Positions 37,142 through 55,068 of a DNA stretch of 64,000 nt are shown in pieces. The stretch comes from Aquila chrysaetos chrysaetos (lineage: Eukaryota; Chordata; Aves; Accipitriformes; Accipitridae): positions 46,487,541 to 46,551,540 of the forward strand of contig NC_044011.1 in the NCBI RefSeq assembly GCF_900496995.4, read 5' to 3'. The notes beneath the pieces are model-generated. The model was not told where the DNA came from. It saw nothing but the letters and a program-made list of their open reading frames with translations, and ran no database searches. Within the stretch, counting starts at the first letter, position 1; each line of letters starts with the position of its first letter. Position numbers and translations under genes: made by a program.

Positions 37142-40123
37142 GTAAGGCTTCAAGGCGCCGGGCATCCCTGAAGGTGCAAACCCCCGCCACCCTCGGCAGC
37201 ATGTCCGGCCCGGTTTGCTTCCCAGAAACGCTCTTGGAAAGCCAGCTCTGTGTGCAGAATGGCCTGCCTGAGAGCCGCCCCGCTGCCTCGTCTGCTGGGG
37301 CTTAAATCGGGCAGACCGAAGGCAGCCTACGTCTGAACGCCTTGGCCTGGCGCCTGTCAGACAATGCAGGCTCCAGTGTGTGAGTTTCTGGGGATGCAGG
37401 CCTCTTCCAGGCTTCGCTCTGTGGCTCCCTCTCGTTTTTCACGAAGCCGGTGGGAGCTCGAAGCGCGTGGAGAATCACAGCATTAAATAAAAACCTCTGG
37501 CATATTTTAACTCGCATCCGAGGAGGCTGAATCTTGTGTTCGTAACGTCGGCGCGAATAGAAACAGGGCTCGTTTTCCCTACGCTGCTGGTCCCCATTAT
37601 CCCTGAAGCCTTTCTGGGGCAGTTTTGACGAGCCATGCAGGCCTGCTCCGGTTGCGACTCCCACGTGGAGAGACAGAGCTTGGGAATCAGCCAGGGACAA
37701 CTCATAAACATCCTTTCGGATTCTTCTAGCTGACACATAGCGGGTTTTAAACTGTAACTTAACATTTGTCTTATCCCAACATCTTAAAGCCCCTTAATTT
37801 AAAAAGGAGATCTGAATTATGCCCTCAGTGGTGGTAGTTCTTCTCAGCACTCAAAAGAAGCTAAAAATAATTGATGAGCAATGAATTTGTGCTTGCTTCT
37901 TTATATAATTTGAGAGGGCTGTTCCAGAGAAGCCCCTCTTCCAACATTGAGCTGGAAGCGCACAGTTTTTACTTTGCTTAAGCTTTAAACGTTCAGGTGC
38001 AGGTGTAGCTTTACTTGTGTGTTAGCTGCTGAGCATGGAGACAGTCAAAGGGCGTCCACAGTGACTTCCCCATCTCCTTTGGTGGTGAGTCAGCGGAGAA
38101 AATGTCTCATTAATTTCCTGGGGTGGTTCTGAAGGCTGGGGTCTGACGTTGACTGAGCGGGATAGTCCTGTTTTGTAGAGTTATGGCAATGTAAATACAC
38201 ACTCTATGTGAGCGCCAGCATTAATTTGACATAGGCTTTCTTTAGGCGCTTGGGTTTGGCTGGGATACATCTTTGTGTTTTGGGCAGCTGGATGTGTCTT
38301 CTTTATATTACATATGGAATTGTTGTGGTTAGCTTTATTCAGTGTTGGTGACTTGGGCATCGTTTAAAGATAATGCTGAAATATGTACCTCAAAGGCTTT
38401 AAGATAAATTAATTTATTTCTTCAGTGTGGAGGGTGAAGGAGAACACTGCAAACCTATCCAGGGACTCTGTAAGCACGGTACCATTAGTAAAAGCGATGA
38501 GAGACAGCGCTGTGACAGGATAACGGGGCAGCCGAGCCAAGAACCCACAGAGTTTGATGTTTACGCTTTCTCCGACTCCCTGTAGTCTAAATAGCTGGAA
38601 AGTTCCCGACATCTTGAGGAGGAAGACTGGAGAGAGGCTTCTTATCTTGTAAGTGCCCATCGCTCCCTCTCCTTCGTGGCACCTGCGTACACAGCACGGC
38701 CAGGTACTGCAGGGTCCCCTTGGCACTTTTTTTCCCTGCAGCAGTGGTGCCACACTCTGAGGTAACACTGTTTAATTTCGGTTACCTCGACCGTGCCGGC
38801 ATGATCTGTCCCCGTGGAGAGCAGAGCTTCTCCCCAGGCCTAAAATCTGGAGGTTTATGTTTCTTGGCTGAATCTCCAAGACTTGTTCTGAACAGAAATA
38901 AGAACATTTTTGGAGACAGGAGAAGACTAGACATTATTTCTGATAGTTTTTTTTTTTTTCTTTTTGGCTATCTGCATTAAATAGAAATGAAGGTTGAAGT
39001 TCATGATATTAGACAACCATTTCTTGGTAGCTATAATTATAAAAGGTGGTTTTTCCTAAGTTCAAAATGACTTTTTAAATGTCCTTAGTGCTTTAGAGGC
39101 GCTTAAAAATTGAATTGATGACTCCATTTCTGCTGTTTAAAGTAATGCGAATGTGTAGGATGAGCGAAATGGGAGCAGTGCTCAAGCAGGTGAACAAGCA
39201 AAATGGGGGAAGGCCTCAGCAGGAGTTTATAAACAGACTTGATATTTGAGACTTGGCAGGTAAATCTAAAGCTAATATAAACTTAAATTAGATCCCTAAA
39301 CTAAGCCAGTGGAGAAAGTGGGGAAGGTTTTACCTTTGGCTGCTAGGTGTGCTGCCTTGGAGGGGATTGAGGGCAGACCTGGACAGCAGTGGGAGTTCAG
39401 CATGTTGCTTTACACAAACTTCCTTCTTAAATATTCCAGTTAATGAAGGTTACGTGCTTTAGTCCCGAGCTCGTCTAAAGTGTCTTTGCACCATGAATTA
39501 AAATTTGGCTGGCTTTGTGGAAGCAGCCTGTTCTTCCAGAAGAATCAGCTAATCCAAAATGAGAGATCTTACTCTACTGGAAAGGAAAAAAAGAGGGTTT
39601 TTTTTCCCCCTTGATGTTTTCCATCCTGACCGTGCTTGGCTGTATTCTCTGGGGGTGAGTTTGATGTTACCGCCTGACTGATCATGTGTCCAACGGATTC
39701 TCCTGCCTCCCCGAGAGACACCGCTCCTGAGCAGATGTTTTTCCAGTGGTTTAACTCCCCGAAATGGTTCACCCCATGGCCTGATGCTTGCAGGCATTTG
39801 CGGGGCAGGAGGGGTGCAGAGTTTTGTTGTCAGAACTTCGTCAAAGTGCTTTCGGGCTTGATGGCAGGTTGGAAAAACACAGGGTACAATGTTCAAAAGG
39901 GTGCGCAATGGAGGAGGCTCAGCCTTGCAAGCACGGAGGGTGTAAAACTGGGAGGTACAAGCAGTCGGCTGGAGCCTGGTTCCTCGCCTGCTAAATGCGT
40001 TTTGAAACTTTTATCCAAAATCGGGGCTCTACAGTAAAATAAAAATCTGATTATTTGAGATGACAGGCAGCATATGCTAAGTGGTGTTTCAGGAGGCAGG
40101 TTGTGAAGACCAGCTCTCTGAGG

Positions 40124-40180
40124 TGTTATAATATTATTATACTATTGTTATAATAATTATATATTATTATTGTAATGATA
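40124..40180. repeat. AT-rich TAT/ATT low-complexity stretch
   Basis: About 57 bp of TATTATAATAATT-type sequence inside the long first FAM118B intron. The 37142-41266 intron otherwise shows no gene or recognisable repeat. Confidence 0.7.
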
Positions 40181-41266
40181 AAGTTTTCAGAAGTGGTCAG
40201 AAGTGAAAGGCTGGCAGGCATACTGTATCTGAGCATCTGCAAGAGTCGGTGTGCCCTGTTTTCATCATCCAGCATTGAAAGATGATGGATATCTAGATTT
40301 CTTAAATGATCCCTGCCAACGTTTGCAGCCCAGCTGAGATTTCATACCTGCAAAGAGTTGCCCTGTGTATCTCCTGTCAGTGCTGCTGCTTTGCTGCAGT
40401 GAAGCAATTGCAGGCATCTCATTCGTAGAACAAACACTCAGGTCTCACCAAGGCTGCAAAACCTGTAAAAAACTGTGATTTGGGGCCAGCAGCTCCTGCG
40501 CAGCGTTGCCTTTTGGCAAAAGTCTGCCTACCAGAATTTTTGCTGGACTCTTCATTACAATTGGCAAGAAAAAATGGGTAAGGGTGAACAGTTCCGTCTG
40601 CTTTCCTTCCCTTTTAATAGTCTTATTTTGGAGAGGCAGAGTGGGAAAGGACCGTGTGCTGGCAGACCTTTTGTATTTTATGTCATGGGCTGTTGAAAGA
40701 GTTCTCAGACATAGAACTTCCTTTCCGTGGGCTTTAAGGTCACATCCCACCGCCTGTAGACGTATGGTGGGACGGATAATCCTTCTTTCATCACCAGAGA
40801 ATGAAATGCTCTCGGTGGCTTTTTGTAGCCAACAAAAATCTTTTTGTCTTTCTTCCCTCCCGCTGTTTTCCCAAGCAGCAAGTTTGCTAACAGGCATTGC
40901 CTTGGAAGGGGGGGAGCACGTGCTCCGAGATGTAGGCTCTGAGGCAAAGATGAATGGCCAAGGTGAAATGAAGGGTCTGGCAAACAGTGGTCTGCCAGTG
41001 GCGACTGCAACCCGGTTTTGTACAAAACAGCCCTACGATTTTATCAAGCTTCATTGTAAAGGAAGTTAAGGAGGTGGATGAGAGCTGTGGGGCAAAGTTC
41101 AGAAACAAAAAGGTGCAATTCTTGGTCCGAAGGTGATCTCGTAAAGATAACAAAACCCAGTATTTATCTGCCCCTGAAAAGCTGGCTCGAGAAAAAAACT
41201 GTGGTCTGTTACACATCATGTTGCATGTATGTAGTGACTTTGCTTGTGGTGATTTGTCTACTATAG

Positions 41267-47250
<5,984 letters not shown>

Positions 47251-47690
47251 GCATCAGACTCGCCCCAGGACCTGTGCCGCGGCGGGGTCTCCCTAAGCCA
47301 GAGCCAGCAGCTCCCAGGGAGGCCTGCGCGATTTAAGGCCAGTCTAGGGGAAGAGCAAAGCCCACTGCTGTCAAGCCGCTGCCCACACGCACCGAGCTGA
47401 GCTGGGACACTTCAGGCGTGAAACAGGGGCCAGGGCAGAGCTTCCTCGGACGGACACGCGCCTGGTTTAACGTAGTAGTTGTCTTTTTAGCGAGGTTGCG
47501 TGCGCCTGGGGAGCACGTTCTCCCTAAGGGAGCTGCAGCCACCTCTAATTTCATACCTAGTGCTTTTGTATTCTGTACTTTGAATTAAAAAAAAATGAAA
47601 CTTGAGCGCTTTTTTTTTTTTTTTTACTTGAAGCTCTAGTTTTCTAGTCCTGTCTTTATACTGTACAGTATTTTGTATGTTGAAGCTTGT

Positions 47691-47696
47691 ATTAAA
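47691..47696 (+). terminator. FAM118B: FAM118B polyadenylation signal
   Basis: ATTAAA lies 441 bases after the stop, with an upstream TGTA element (CTGTACAG, TTGTATGT) and a GT-rich stretch (TTTGGCTGGTGTGTG) 20-35 bases downstream, the usual arrangement around a cleavage site. Confidence 0.65.
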
Positions 47697-47853
47697 GGCC
47701 TGTTCACGTAACGTTTGGCTGGTGTGTGATTTACACGCCCTCTCAAACACCTCACACAGGCAGGAGTTTGTCTTCCCACCCCACCCTGCCCGCAGAAGGA
47801 AATAGGGCCTGGCTGGAGGCAAGTTATTTATACACAGAGAACAAATTATGAAG

Positions 47854-47859
47854 TTTATT
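47854..47859 (-). terminator. SRPRA: SRPRA polyadenylation signal (candidate)
   Basis: Minus-strand AATAAA lies about 0.9 kb beyond the SRPRA stop codon. It is 158 bases from the FAM118B signal, so the two converging genes end almost against each other. Confidence 0.45.
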
Positions 47860-48762
47860 TTATATAAATTATGTCTCTTAGCAGACAGCATTCAATTTAT
47901 TGCACTATAGCACATCTGCGATACAGAGCTACAAGACATCATAAGAGTTTTGTATTATTCAGTGTAGCACTTCAGACCGGGATCAAGAGGCACTCGAAGG
48001 GGTGGGGGGGAGAAAGGGTGCAGGAAAGCAGCAAGCAGCCACTGTTATCTACCAGTATTAATTTTTTTTTTTCCTTTTTACCAGCAAATAACGCTAAGGC
48101 CAGCAGGCAGGAGCCACGCAGGAGCACACTGCCTTCCTTCTTCAGCTGCAGTTAGCGTTATCGGACCAAGCTGCCACGGCTCTCCAGCTCCTGCCCAAAT
48201 ACACGGTGTCCAGGTACCCTGCTCTGGTGTCCCGGTGACGACAGAAACGGGGACCTTAAGGCAATTTAGCATCTCCCCTCCAGCCCAGCGCAGGCCGTCG
48301 CCATTTTTGGTTTATCAGCTTCGGTGGAGCTACCACTAGCAGCGACAGTAACAGCCAGCTCATCTAACGCTGCCGTTCAGCAGCGGCTATCCTGCTTGCC
48401 CCTGACAAAAGTCACTCCTGCATCTTCCCTAAGCTGGTCTAAAAGTCAAAAGCAGCTCAAAAAAATGCCTTCAAACCCCCCAAAAAGCACAGCACGTCCT
48501 CGCGCTACCCGCCCCTCCCCATGCGGCACGAACAATACAAAGCTCTGGATTCAGCCTCCTCGCGCGGGAGCCTGTGTCACTTAAAACAGAATGAAGGAAC
48601 CCAGGGGAAGGGCTTTTGCTGGATAAAAGGAGTTTTATCCAAAAAAACTACCCCTCGCGCTGGTATCCCTTCATTCTGTTCTGTGCTACACGGGAAAGAC
48701 TAGTCGGTAACGGGGTAAAGCATGTTCTTCTCGGACATCTGCAAACAGCGATTTGGTGGGTT

Positions 48763-51700
48763 TCAGGCCTTCATGAGCGCTGCGACCACGGCCTTGGCAT
48801 TAAGGCTTCGCAGATCACAGTACGTTTGTCCGGTACCAACGAAAACGATGGGCTTGCTCGTGATGTAGGTCATGGAGATGGCGGCACCGACCTGCCGAGG
48901 ACAACAAGCACCATTAGCCTGCAAATCCAGTGCTACCCCCTCAGGGGAACACATCAAAAAGCTCGTCAAACGTTCAGCCTCCTCCTGCTTTCCGGATCTT
49001 TACAGTCCCTATACATCCCGCTGGGGTAACGCATATAAACCAAGAGCCCTCACAGACCCGTTTTCCACATGTGCTGAAATCAGACTGCTGTGTTTTGTTT
49101 AAATGGCTTAAATGCAGGAGGAAAGCAGGGGACAGCGTCCAGAACAGCGCAGAAGTGCCCCGTGTTTTGACAGTTCCCTTCTCTCCCCCTCTGGTCACCA
49201 GCAGGAAGCTCTGTGCAGAGTCGTCTTGACGGCCTCCTTACCTTGTCATCGATGGTATCGAACTTGGTGAGGACAATCCCGTCAATGAGCCGCGGTGTCT
49301 GGGCCATGGAGTGATCAGCCAGGGCCTTGTTGAACTTGACCTGAGGGAGAGAATGGATCCAAGAAACGCATTTGTGGTGCTGCCTCTGTCCGAATCTCCT
49401 CATGAAACCTGCAGAAGCGGGTTTTTTTTCCCACCCCTCAATCTTTCAGGAAACAAATCCTCGGCACTCACCAGCTGATCCACAGCCTCATTTCCCACCA
49501 GGGCTTCCCCAACAAACAGGACCAGGTCGGGAGCGTTGACAGCAATGAGTTTGGCCAGTGCCGTCATCAAGGGAGCATTGTCCTGCATGCGGCCCGCCGT
49601 GTCCACCAGGACCACGTCAAAGCCCTGGTTCCGAGCTGGGGAGATGAGGAGGCAACCTTAAGCAGGATGCTCCCCCGAAACAGCGTCTCCCGCCACCGGT
49701 TTTCCACTTACCGTAAGAGATGGCCTCCATGGCAATCCCCGCGGCATCCTTGCCGTAGCCCTTCTCGTAGAGCTGCACCATGGTCCGCCCGCCGTGGCTC
49801 TCCGGAGGATGCAGGGCGTTGAGGCGACGGGTGTGGGTGCGGAGCTGCTCCACCGCTCCCGCGCGGAAAGTGTCACAAGCTGCGATGAGGACGCTGAAAC
49901 CATTCTCGATGAGCCAGAATGAGATCTGCAGGTGGCAAGAGATGGAAAAAAAAGCCCGTTACCAGCCACAGCCTGGCCTCATCACCCTGGTCCCAGAGAG
50001 CCAGGAGGATCGTGTCCTACCTTGGCCAGGTTGGTGGACTTCCCAACACCGTTGACACCACAGAAAGTGACCACATAGGGTCGGCGATGACGCTGGGCGT
50101 CCATGACGTCACGGAGTACATCCACACGGCGCTGGGGCTGCAGGATCTGCACAAGAGCCTCCTGCAGGGCCTGCTTCACCGTCGAGGTCACCGCTGGGAA
50201 GAAGGAGATGGAAAGAGAACCGGTCACGCCTGGGGAACACTCCTGAGCCCCAAACCATAAGCAGGAGGCCACGCGGCCACTTACTGGTGAACGTTCCCAT
50301 CACCTTCCCTTCCAGTTTCTTAGCCACTGATTCACAGAGCTGAACCGCAATCTCAGCTGCCACGTTTTTTGCTTCAAGAAAGAGACAGAGAGAGGGGAGT
50401 TAGTGCTGCTGAGGAGGTTACACACGCCGGACGCCGGCATCAAGGGAAGGATGAAGTCAGCGTGCAGGATCCCCACCAGGCTAGACCGTTGCCCCCGCTT
50501 TTGATGCGCTGTTAAGGGCTCCCCAGAGGCGAGACAGGAACCCGCCACGGTTCCTGTGGGCAAGAATGGCTCAAACCGCGGGTGCTACCCCACACCGGGG
50601 CCCACCCGGTGGAGCACAGGAAACCACCTCAAACTAACCCCCTCACAGCAGATCCAGACGTACCGATCAAGTGATCCTTCATCTTCTCCAGTACGGGGTC
50701 CATGTCCTCTCTCGTCAAGCTCTTGGAGCCCACCAGGCCTTTCAGCATGCCAAACATGCCCCCCAGGCCACCCTTCTTCGTGCTGCGGAGAAGCAAAGGA
50801 GTTAACCTTTAGGTTTGAGGAGCGAGTCCTGTAGGGCACACAACGGCCAGATGCAAGAAGAGCCCACCACGCAGCTGACAAACACACCAGTTTGTCCCCA
50901 GCTGTGTTACTGGTTAGACAGGAAGATGAGTTACAGGAGGAAAATTAAGGAGCACGCAGGGGCTGCAGGAGCCTCTACCTGGGTTTTGAAGGGTTCTGAA
51001 TAACCTTCTCCTCTTCCGCTTCATCATCGCTTTCGTACTCAAGGTCGTAGAGGCGGCCGGGTTCCCTATTTCGATCCCCCAGGGCCTGCGAGGGGGGGAA
51101 AAGACGCACCCTGAAAAAATCAGCCACCGCTTACTGTCATCTCCCCCTGCCCGCTTTCGCCGTCACAGCCAGGCGACAACAGTTATCGTTAGCAGCAGAG
51201 GCAGCTCTGCAGAGATCTTTGCCACAAGGGCTCAGCAGGTTGATCCCACCTAGCGCCGCTTGCAGCTAGAGAAAAATACTCTCTGGGCAGCAGCTTTATG
51301 GGCTGGGCGCCGCGATCCCCATTTCTCATACCTTCTTGGCCAGCCATGGAGACCAGGCTGGGTTTGCAATGCCCAGCTGATCCCAGAACAATGCACTAAA
51401 GCAGACACAGCGATCTGACTTTTCCTTACTGTATCAGGGTCAAATTCCTCCACGGGACAAGCCTCCGTGCTTCCGTTGGTAGCGGAGTTACTGTAATCGA
51501 GTACTTTGGCATTAGAGTTCCCCAGATCCCACACTCGGGGCTTCTTCCCCTTCTCCTTCTGTGCCTCGGGCTTCGGAGATTTGCTGAAATAAAGACCAGA
51601 AACACATTTTGTTCAATGCAGGAAAGCAGAAGCTATCGCCTCCTTAGAAGGTGTGAAAATTAAAAGCCCAGATTACCCAAAAAGGCAAAAATTAAGGCTA

Positions 51701-54700
51701 AACCTGGCTGATTCAGTCTCTGGAGTTTATTTATCTGAACTTTAACCCTGTATCGGACCACTTCACCTCGAGCCAGACATCAATGCGCCGCTGCCCTTTG
51801 CTCACAGCGGGAAAGCCTCACCAAAAAGAGGTCTGGACCTCTCCCAGGCACACGCTGGGTTTTTGGGTCTCCTCAGGCTCTATTACCCTTCCAGGACCCC
51901 CCAGCGTACCCTCTCCCAGTCTTTCCAGCAAGCAGAGAAATAAGGAAAACGGCAATAAGATCCGGGAAAGCAAGATCTGACTTCCAGGGGTCACTGAAGG
52001 AAGGAGACATTCGGCTATGGCCGAGGGACACGAGGAAGAGCTGATTTGCAGCACGGGTAGACTGACCACGTCGTTGCTACCCACCTGGACTTCTCCCCTG
52101 CTTTCATGTGTCTCTTGAAAAATTCCTCCCGGTTCTTTTGCAGGATTTCATCCTTGGTCAGTTCCTCCCTGTCCCCAGCTGTGGAGGGCTGCTTGTCACC
52201 CACAGATGCTTTACCGGGTGCTGCGACAGCTTCAGTTCCTGACGGAAAGAGCCCCGACACGAGCTCAGACCAGCGTCTGGGTGCTACGAGAGGACTGGGA
52301 AAGCGCAGGCTGGGACACAGAGCTCTGGAATATTTATTCCCCCCCCCCCCCCCGCAATATATCCTTCCTATCAACTCACCCTCTTTCTTGGAACCTTTGT
52401 TCTTCTTGTTCTTGACTTTCTCCTTTGGTTTCTCCCCTCGGGTTTCTATCATACACTTGACAGTCTTCTGGGACTTGAGAGACTGCTCAAACGTCTTCAT
52501 TACCGTGGGAGGTCGGACTTTACTGCTCTCCTCTGCATCCCTGCGGGGAGGCGGCCCGTCAGCCTGATTTTTAGCTCTGCCCCTCCCCTCCACATGCCCC
52601 CCCCCCCCCCCCCCATTTATCTCTGCTCTAAATGGAAATGAGAGAAAAATCAGGTTCTGCTACCGAAGAAGGCGCATGAAGTCGTCTTTAAAATCAAAGG
52701 TGCCATTTAGGAGGCCCAGGGTGCCTTTCTGCTGGAACTCATTGCGATACTTGTCTCTGAACTCCTTATGAACGTCGTCTATCAACTTGTCGACGTAGGT
52801 TAGAGTCAGGATCTTCTGAAACCCCACCTGCAAAGAAGCACAGCAAAAAGATGTTGCTCTTTCAGCTAATTTAACTGCAGCATCTAGCTGGCAAGGAAAC
52901 AAAAACCTCTCCATTTAATACAGAGTTCTTTAATTTCGGCCGGCTTCAGTTTTCCAGTCTGACTTCCCAAGCTTTTAATATGCTCTCAAAAAGGAAAAAA
53001 AAGGGCACAGCCCAGATCTTCGCTTTACGAGGCGACACCAATAAAAATGGGTTGACTGTTTCACGGCAACAAAGACATGTAGCGAAAGAGCAGAAAGCCT
53101 TTTGCTTATCTTTAGGTACACAACGAAGGCTGTGTGGATTTATAGAGATAAGGTACTGAAAGGAAGAGCATTAAAATAGATCCTAAAGTAAAGCTGATGA
53201 CAGGTTCCTGGCTTTTTTTAAATAGATCTGGTCAAAGTAAAAAGTTTTATTAGCATGTAGCAGCCTGTACAGTTTCTATGTGAGGTTTAATGAGTTTTAA
53301 TCCTATCGCAGACGATTGAAATAAACTGCTACCACAGCGGTGTATGACCCAGAGGCACCCGCATCCACCCACCAAGTCCACTGAGCTCCCCGAGGAAGAA
53401 GCACGCGGGAGCGGGCTGCGCTGGGATCGCCGCTCGATCCCCCCCACCCCGAGGCTCTTCCGGAGCCAGGAACGACGAGACCCGCGTCATACCTCCTCAT
53501 CCCCCAAAACCCCAGAGCCAGAAGGAGGTAACCCAGTTCTGGGAGTCGAGGTACGGCCCTACGCAATTAAAACATCCATTTGCCGAGACCACCGCAAGCT
53601 GATAACGGTTCTCTCCGTTTCCAGACCGGATTAACGCTAACTCGGGGGCGATTTTTCCCAACGCGCGCAACTCCCATCGTGCCGTTTTCCCAGCCGGCAC
53701 CGGCTCTTCGGCGAGGCCGACGGGCCCGCGGCGTTCCCCAGGCCGACGCGGGCAGCTGCCGGCACGGGGAGGAGGAAGAAGGGGAAGGCGCCGGGAAAAA
53801 CCTTCGCGTTATCGCCGCGCGAGCTGCCCCTTTTCCCAGGCAGCGCCGACGAAGCCTCCTCGCCACGTCAGCCCCCGCTCTCCCCGAGAATTTAGGGAGG
53901 CTGCGGAAAACCTCACCCCTTTGGGAAGGCATTAAACGGCTTTTTTTGGTTTTTTTTTCCCCAACCGAGCCACAGGCGAATGCCCCTTTTCTGGGACAAC
54001 CCCCCTCCCTCGGGGTTTTGGGGTACCCTGGGGGGGGGGGGGGGGGCAACCTGCCGTCCCAGGGGTGCCTGGGGGGGGGGGGTTGCTTACCACAAACACC
54101 AGCTCAAACTGGTTGTCCAGTTTGTACTTGAGCGTGAGGGCTTCATGGGTGAAGGAGTTGTTGCCGCCTCGCTCCTAGGGGAGAGGAACCGTCGGAAGGG
54201 GGGTGCCAGCAGTGAGGAGACCCCTCCATCATCCCTGTCACCCCCCCCCCCCCAAAAAAGTGGCCCAGCCCACCCCCCTGGGCAGATGGTCCCATCCTTC
54301 CTTCCCCAAATGGGTCGGTCATAACCCCCCCGCCTCCGTAGGTGGACCCACCCGTGTCTCCCCCCCCCCTCCCCAAGCAAGTGATCCCATCCACCCCCGA
54401 TAAATGCTTGTGCCCATGCCCCCCCCAGTTAGGTGGTCCCACCTGTGTGTCATCCCCCCCACCCCAGGTAGATGGTCCCAACCACGCCCCCCCCCCCCAT
54501 CCCCAGGCAGATGGTGCCAACCGCCCCCCCCCATCCCCAGGTAGGTGGGCCCGCCCAGTCCACCCCCATCCCCAGGTAGGTGGCCCCTACCCGCCCATCC
54601 CGTCCCGTCCCCCCCCCCCCCCCAGCTGGTGGTCCCGGCCGCGTCTCCCCCCATCCCCTCCAGACAGATGGTCCCGCCCGCCCCGGCAGGTGATCCCGGC

Positions 54701-54850
54701 CGCCGCGGCGCGCCCCGCCCAGACCTGCAGGAGGACGGAGCGGATGAGGGCGTTAACGGGAGCGGTGGCGGCGGCAGCGGGCCCGCGGACGCCCTGGAAG
54801 CACCAGAGGACGAGGCCGCCCTTGCTGAAGATGGTGAAGAAATCGAGCAT
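48763..54850 (-). CDS. SRPRA: Signal recognition particle receptor alpha subunit
   Basis: The ER-membrane-docked GTPase that receives SRP with its ribosome and pairs its GTPase with SRP54. Coding exons on the minus strand, 5' to 3': 54725-54850, 54091-54174, 52664-52827, 52380-52540, 52085-52238, 51430-51583, 50979-51085, 50664-50782, 50285-50371, 50021-50193, 49712-49925, 49472-49635, 49242-49340, 48763-48891. They total 1935 nt, or 644 residues (human 638). The N-terminal SRX domain starts [16 protein letters not shown] and binds the beta subunit. A charged Lys/Glu linker spans about 125-316. The NG domain carries P-loop GVNGVGKST (431-439), DTAGR (526-530) and TKFD (594-597), ending AALMKA as in human. 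An Ala-rich insertion at about residues 22-30 (RGPAAAATA) adds three residues relative to human. It is head-to-head with FOXRED1. No break seen. Confidence 0.97.
52597..52614. repeat. Poly-C run of 18 in SRPRA intron 3
   Basis: 18 uninterrupted C on the plus strand, about 50 bases from the exon 3 donor; it reads as poly-G in the SRPRA transcript. Confidence 0.85.
53630..53905. promoter_or_regulatory. CpG-rich patch inside SRPRA intron 2
   Basis: About 275 bp with frequent CpG (for example CCAACGCGCGCAACTCCC and CCCGCGGCGTTCCCC), roughly 1 kb inside the SRPRA gene and separate from the promoter island. I see no coding exon in it. It could be an internal promoter, an enhancer or simply GC-rich intron. 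Confidence 0.35.
54240..54700. repeat. C-rich degenerate minisatellite in SRPRA intron 1
   Basis: Repeats of the type CCCATCCCCAGGTAGGTGG or CCCCAGGCAGATGGTCCC occur about ten times at spacings of roughly 35-50 bp, separated by C runs. The transcribed SRPRA strand is therefore G-rich. Confidence 0.7.
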
Positions 54851-55068
54851 GGCGGCGGCGGCGGCGCCGGGCCCGGCTCCGCGCACACGTCGCACTGCCC
54901 CCCGCGCTTCCGCCGGAAGCCGCCGCCCCACCGCACGCCCATTGGCGGAAGGGAGGGAAAGGGGCGGGAGGGCGGCGGGCGAATGACGGCCGAGGAGGCG
55001 TGGTTGAGGGGGGCGTGGTTACGCGGAGGGAGGCGTGGCGACGGGGGTAGGGGGCGTGGCCAGGCGGC
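54851..55068. promoter_or_regulatory. Bidirectional promoter SRPRA / FOXRED1
   Basis: Only 218 bases separate the two start codons. The spacer is CpG-rich and has an inverted pair of ETS sites (CTTCCGCCGGAAGC, about 54907-54920), an ATTGG inverted CCAAT box (54941-54945) and a GGGGCGGG Sp1-type site at about 54961. There is no TATA box. As I recall, these two genes also share a divergent promoter in human. Confidence 0.8.
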
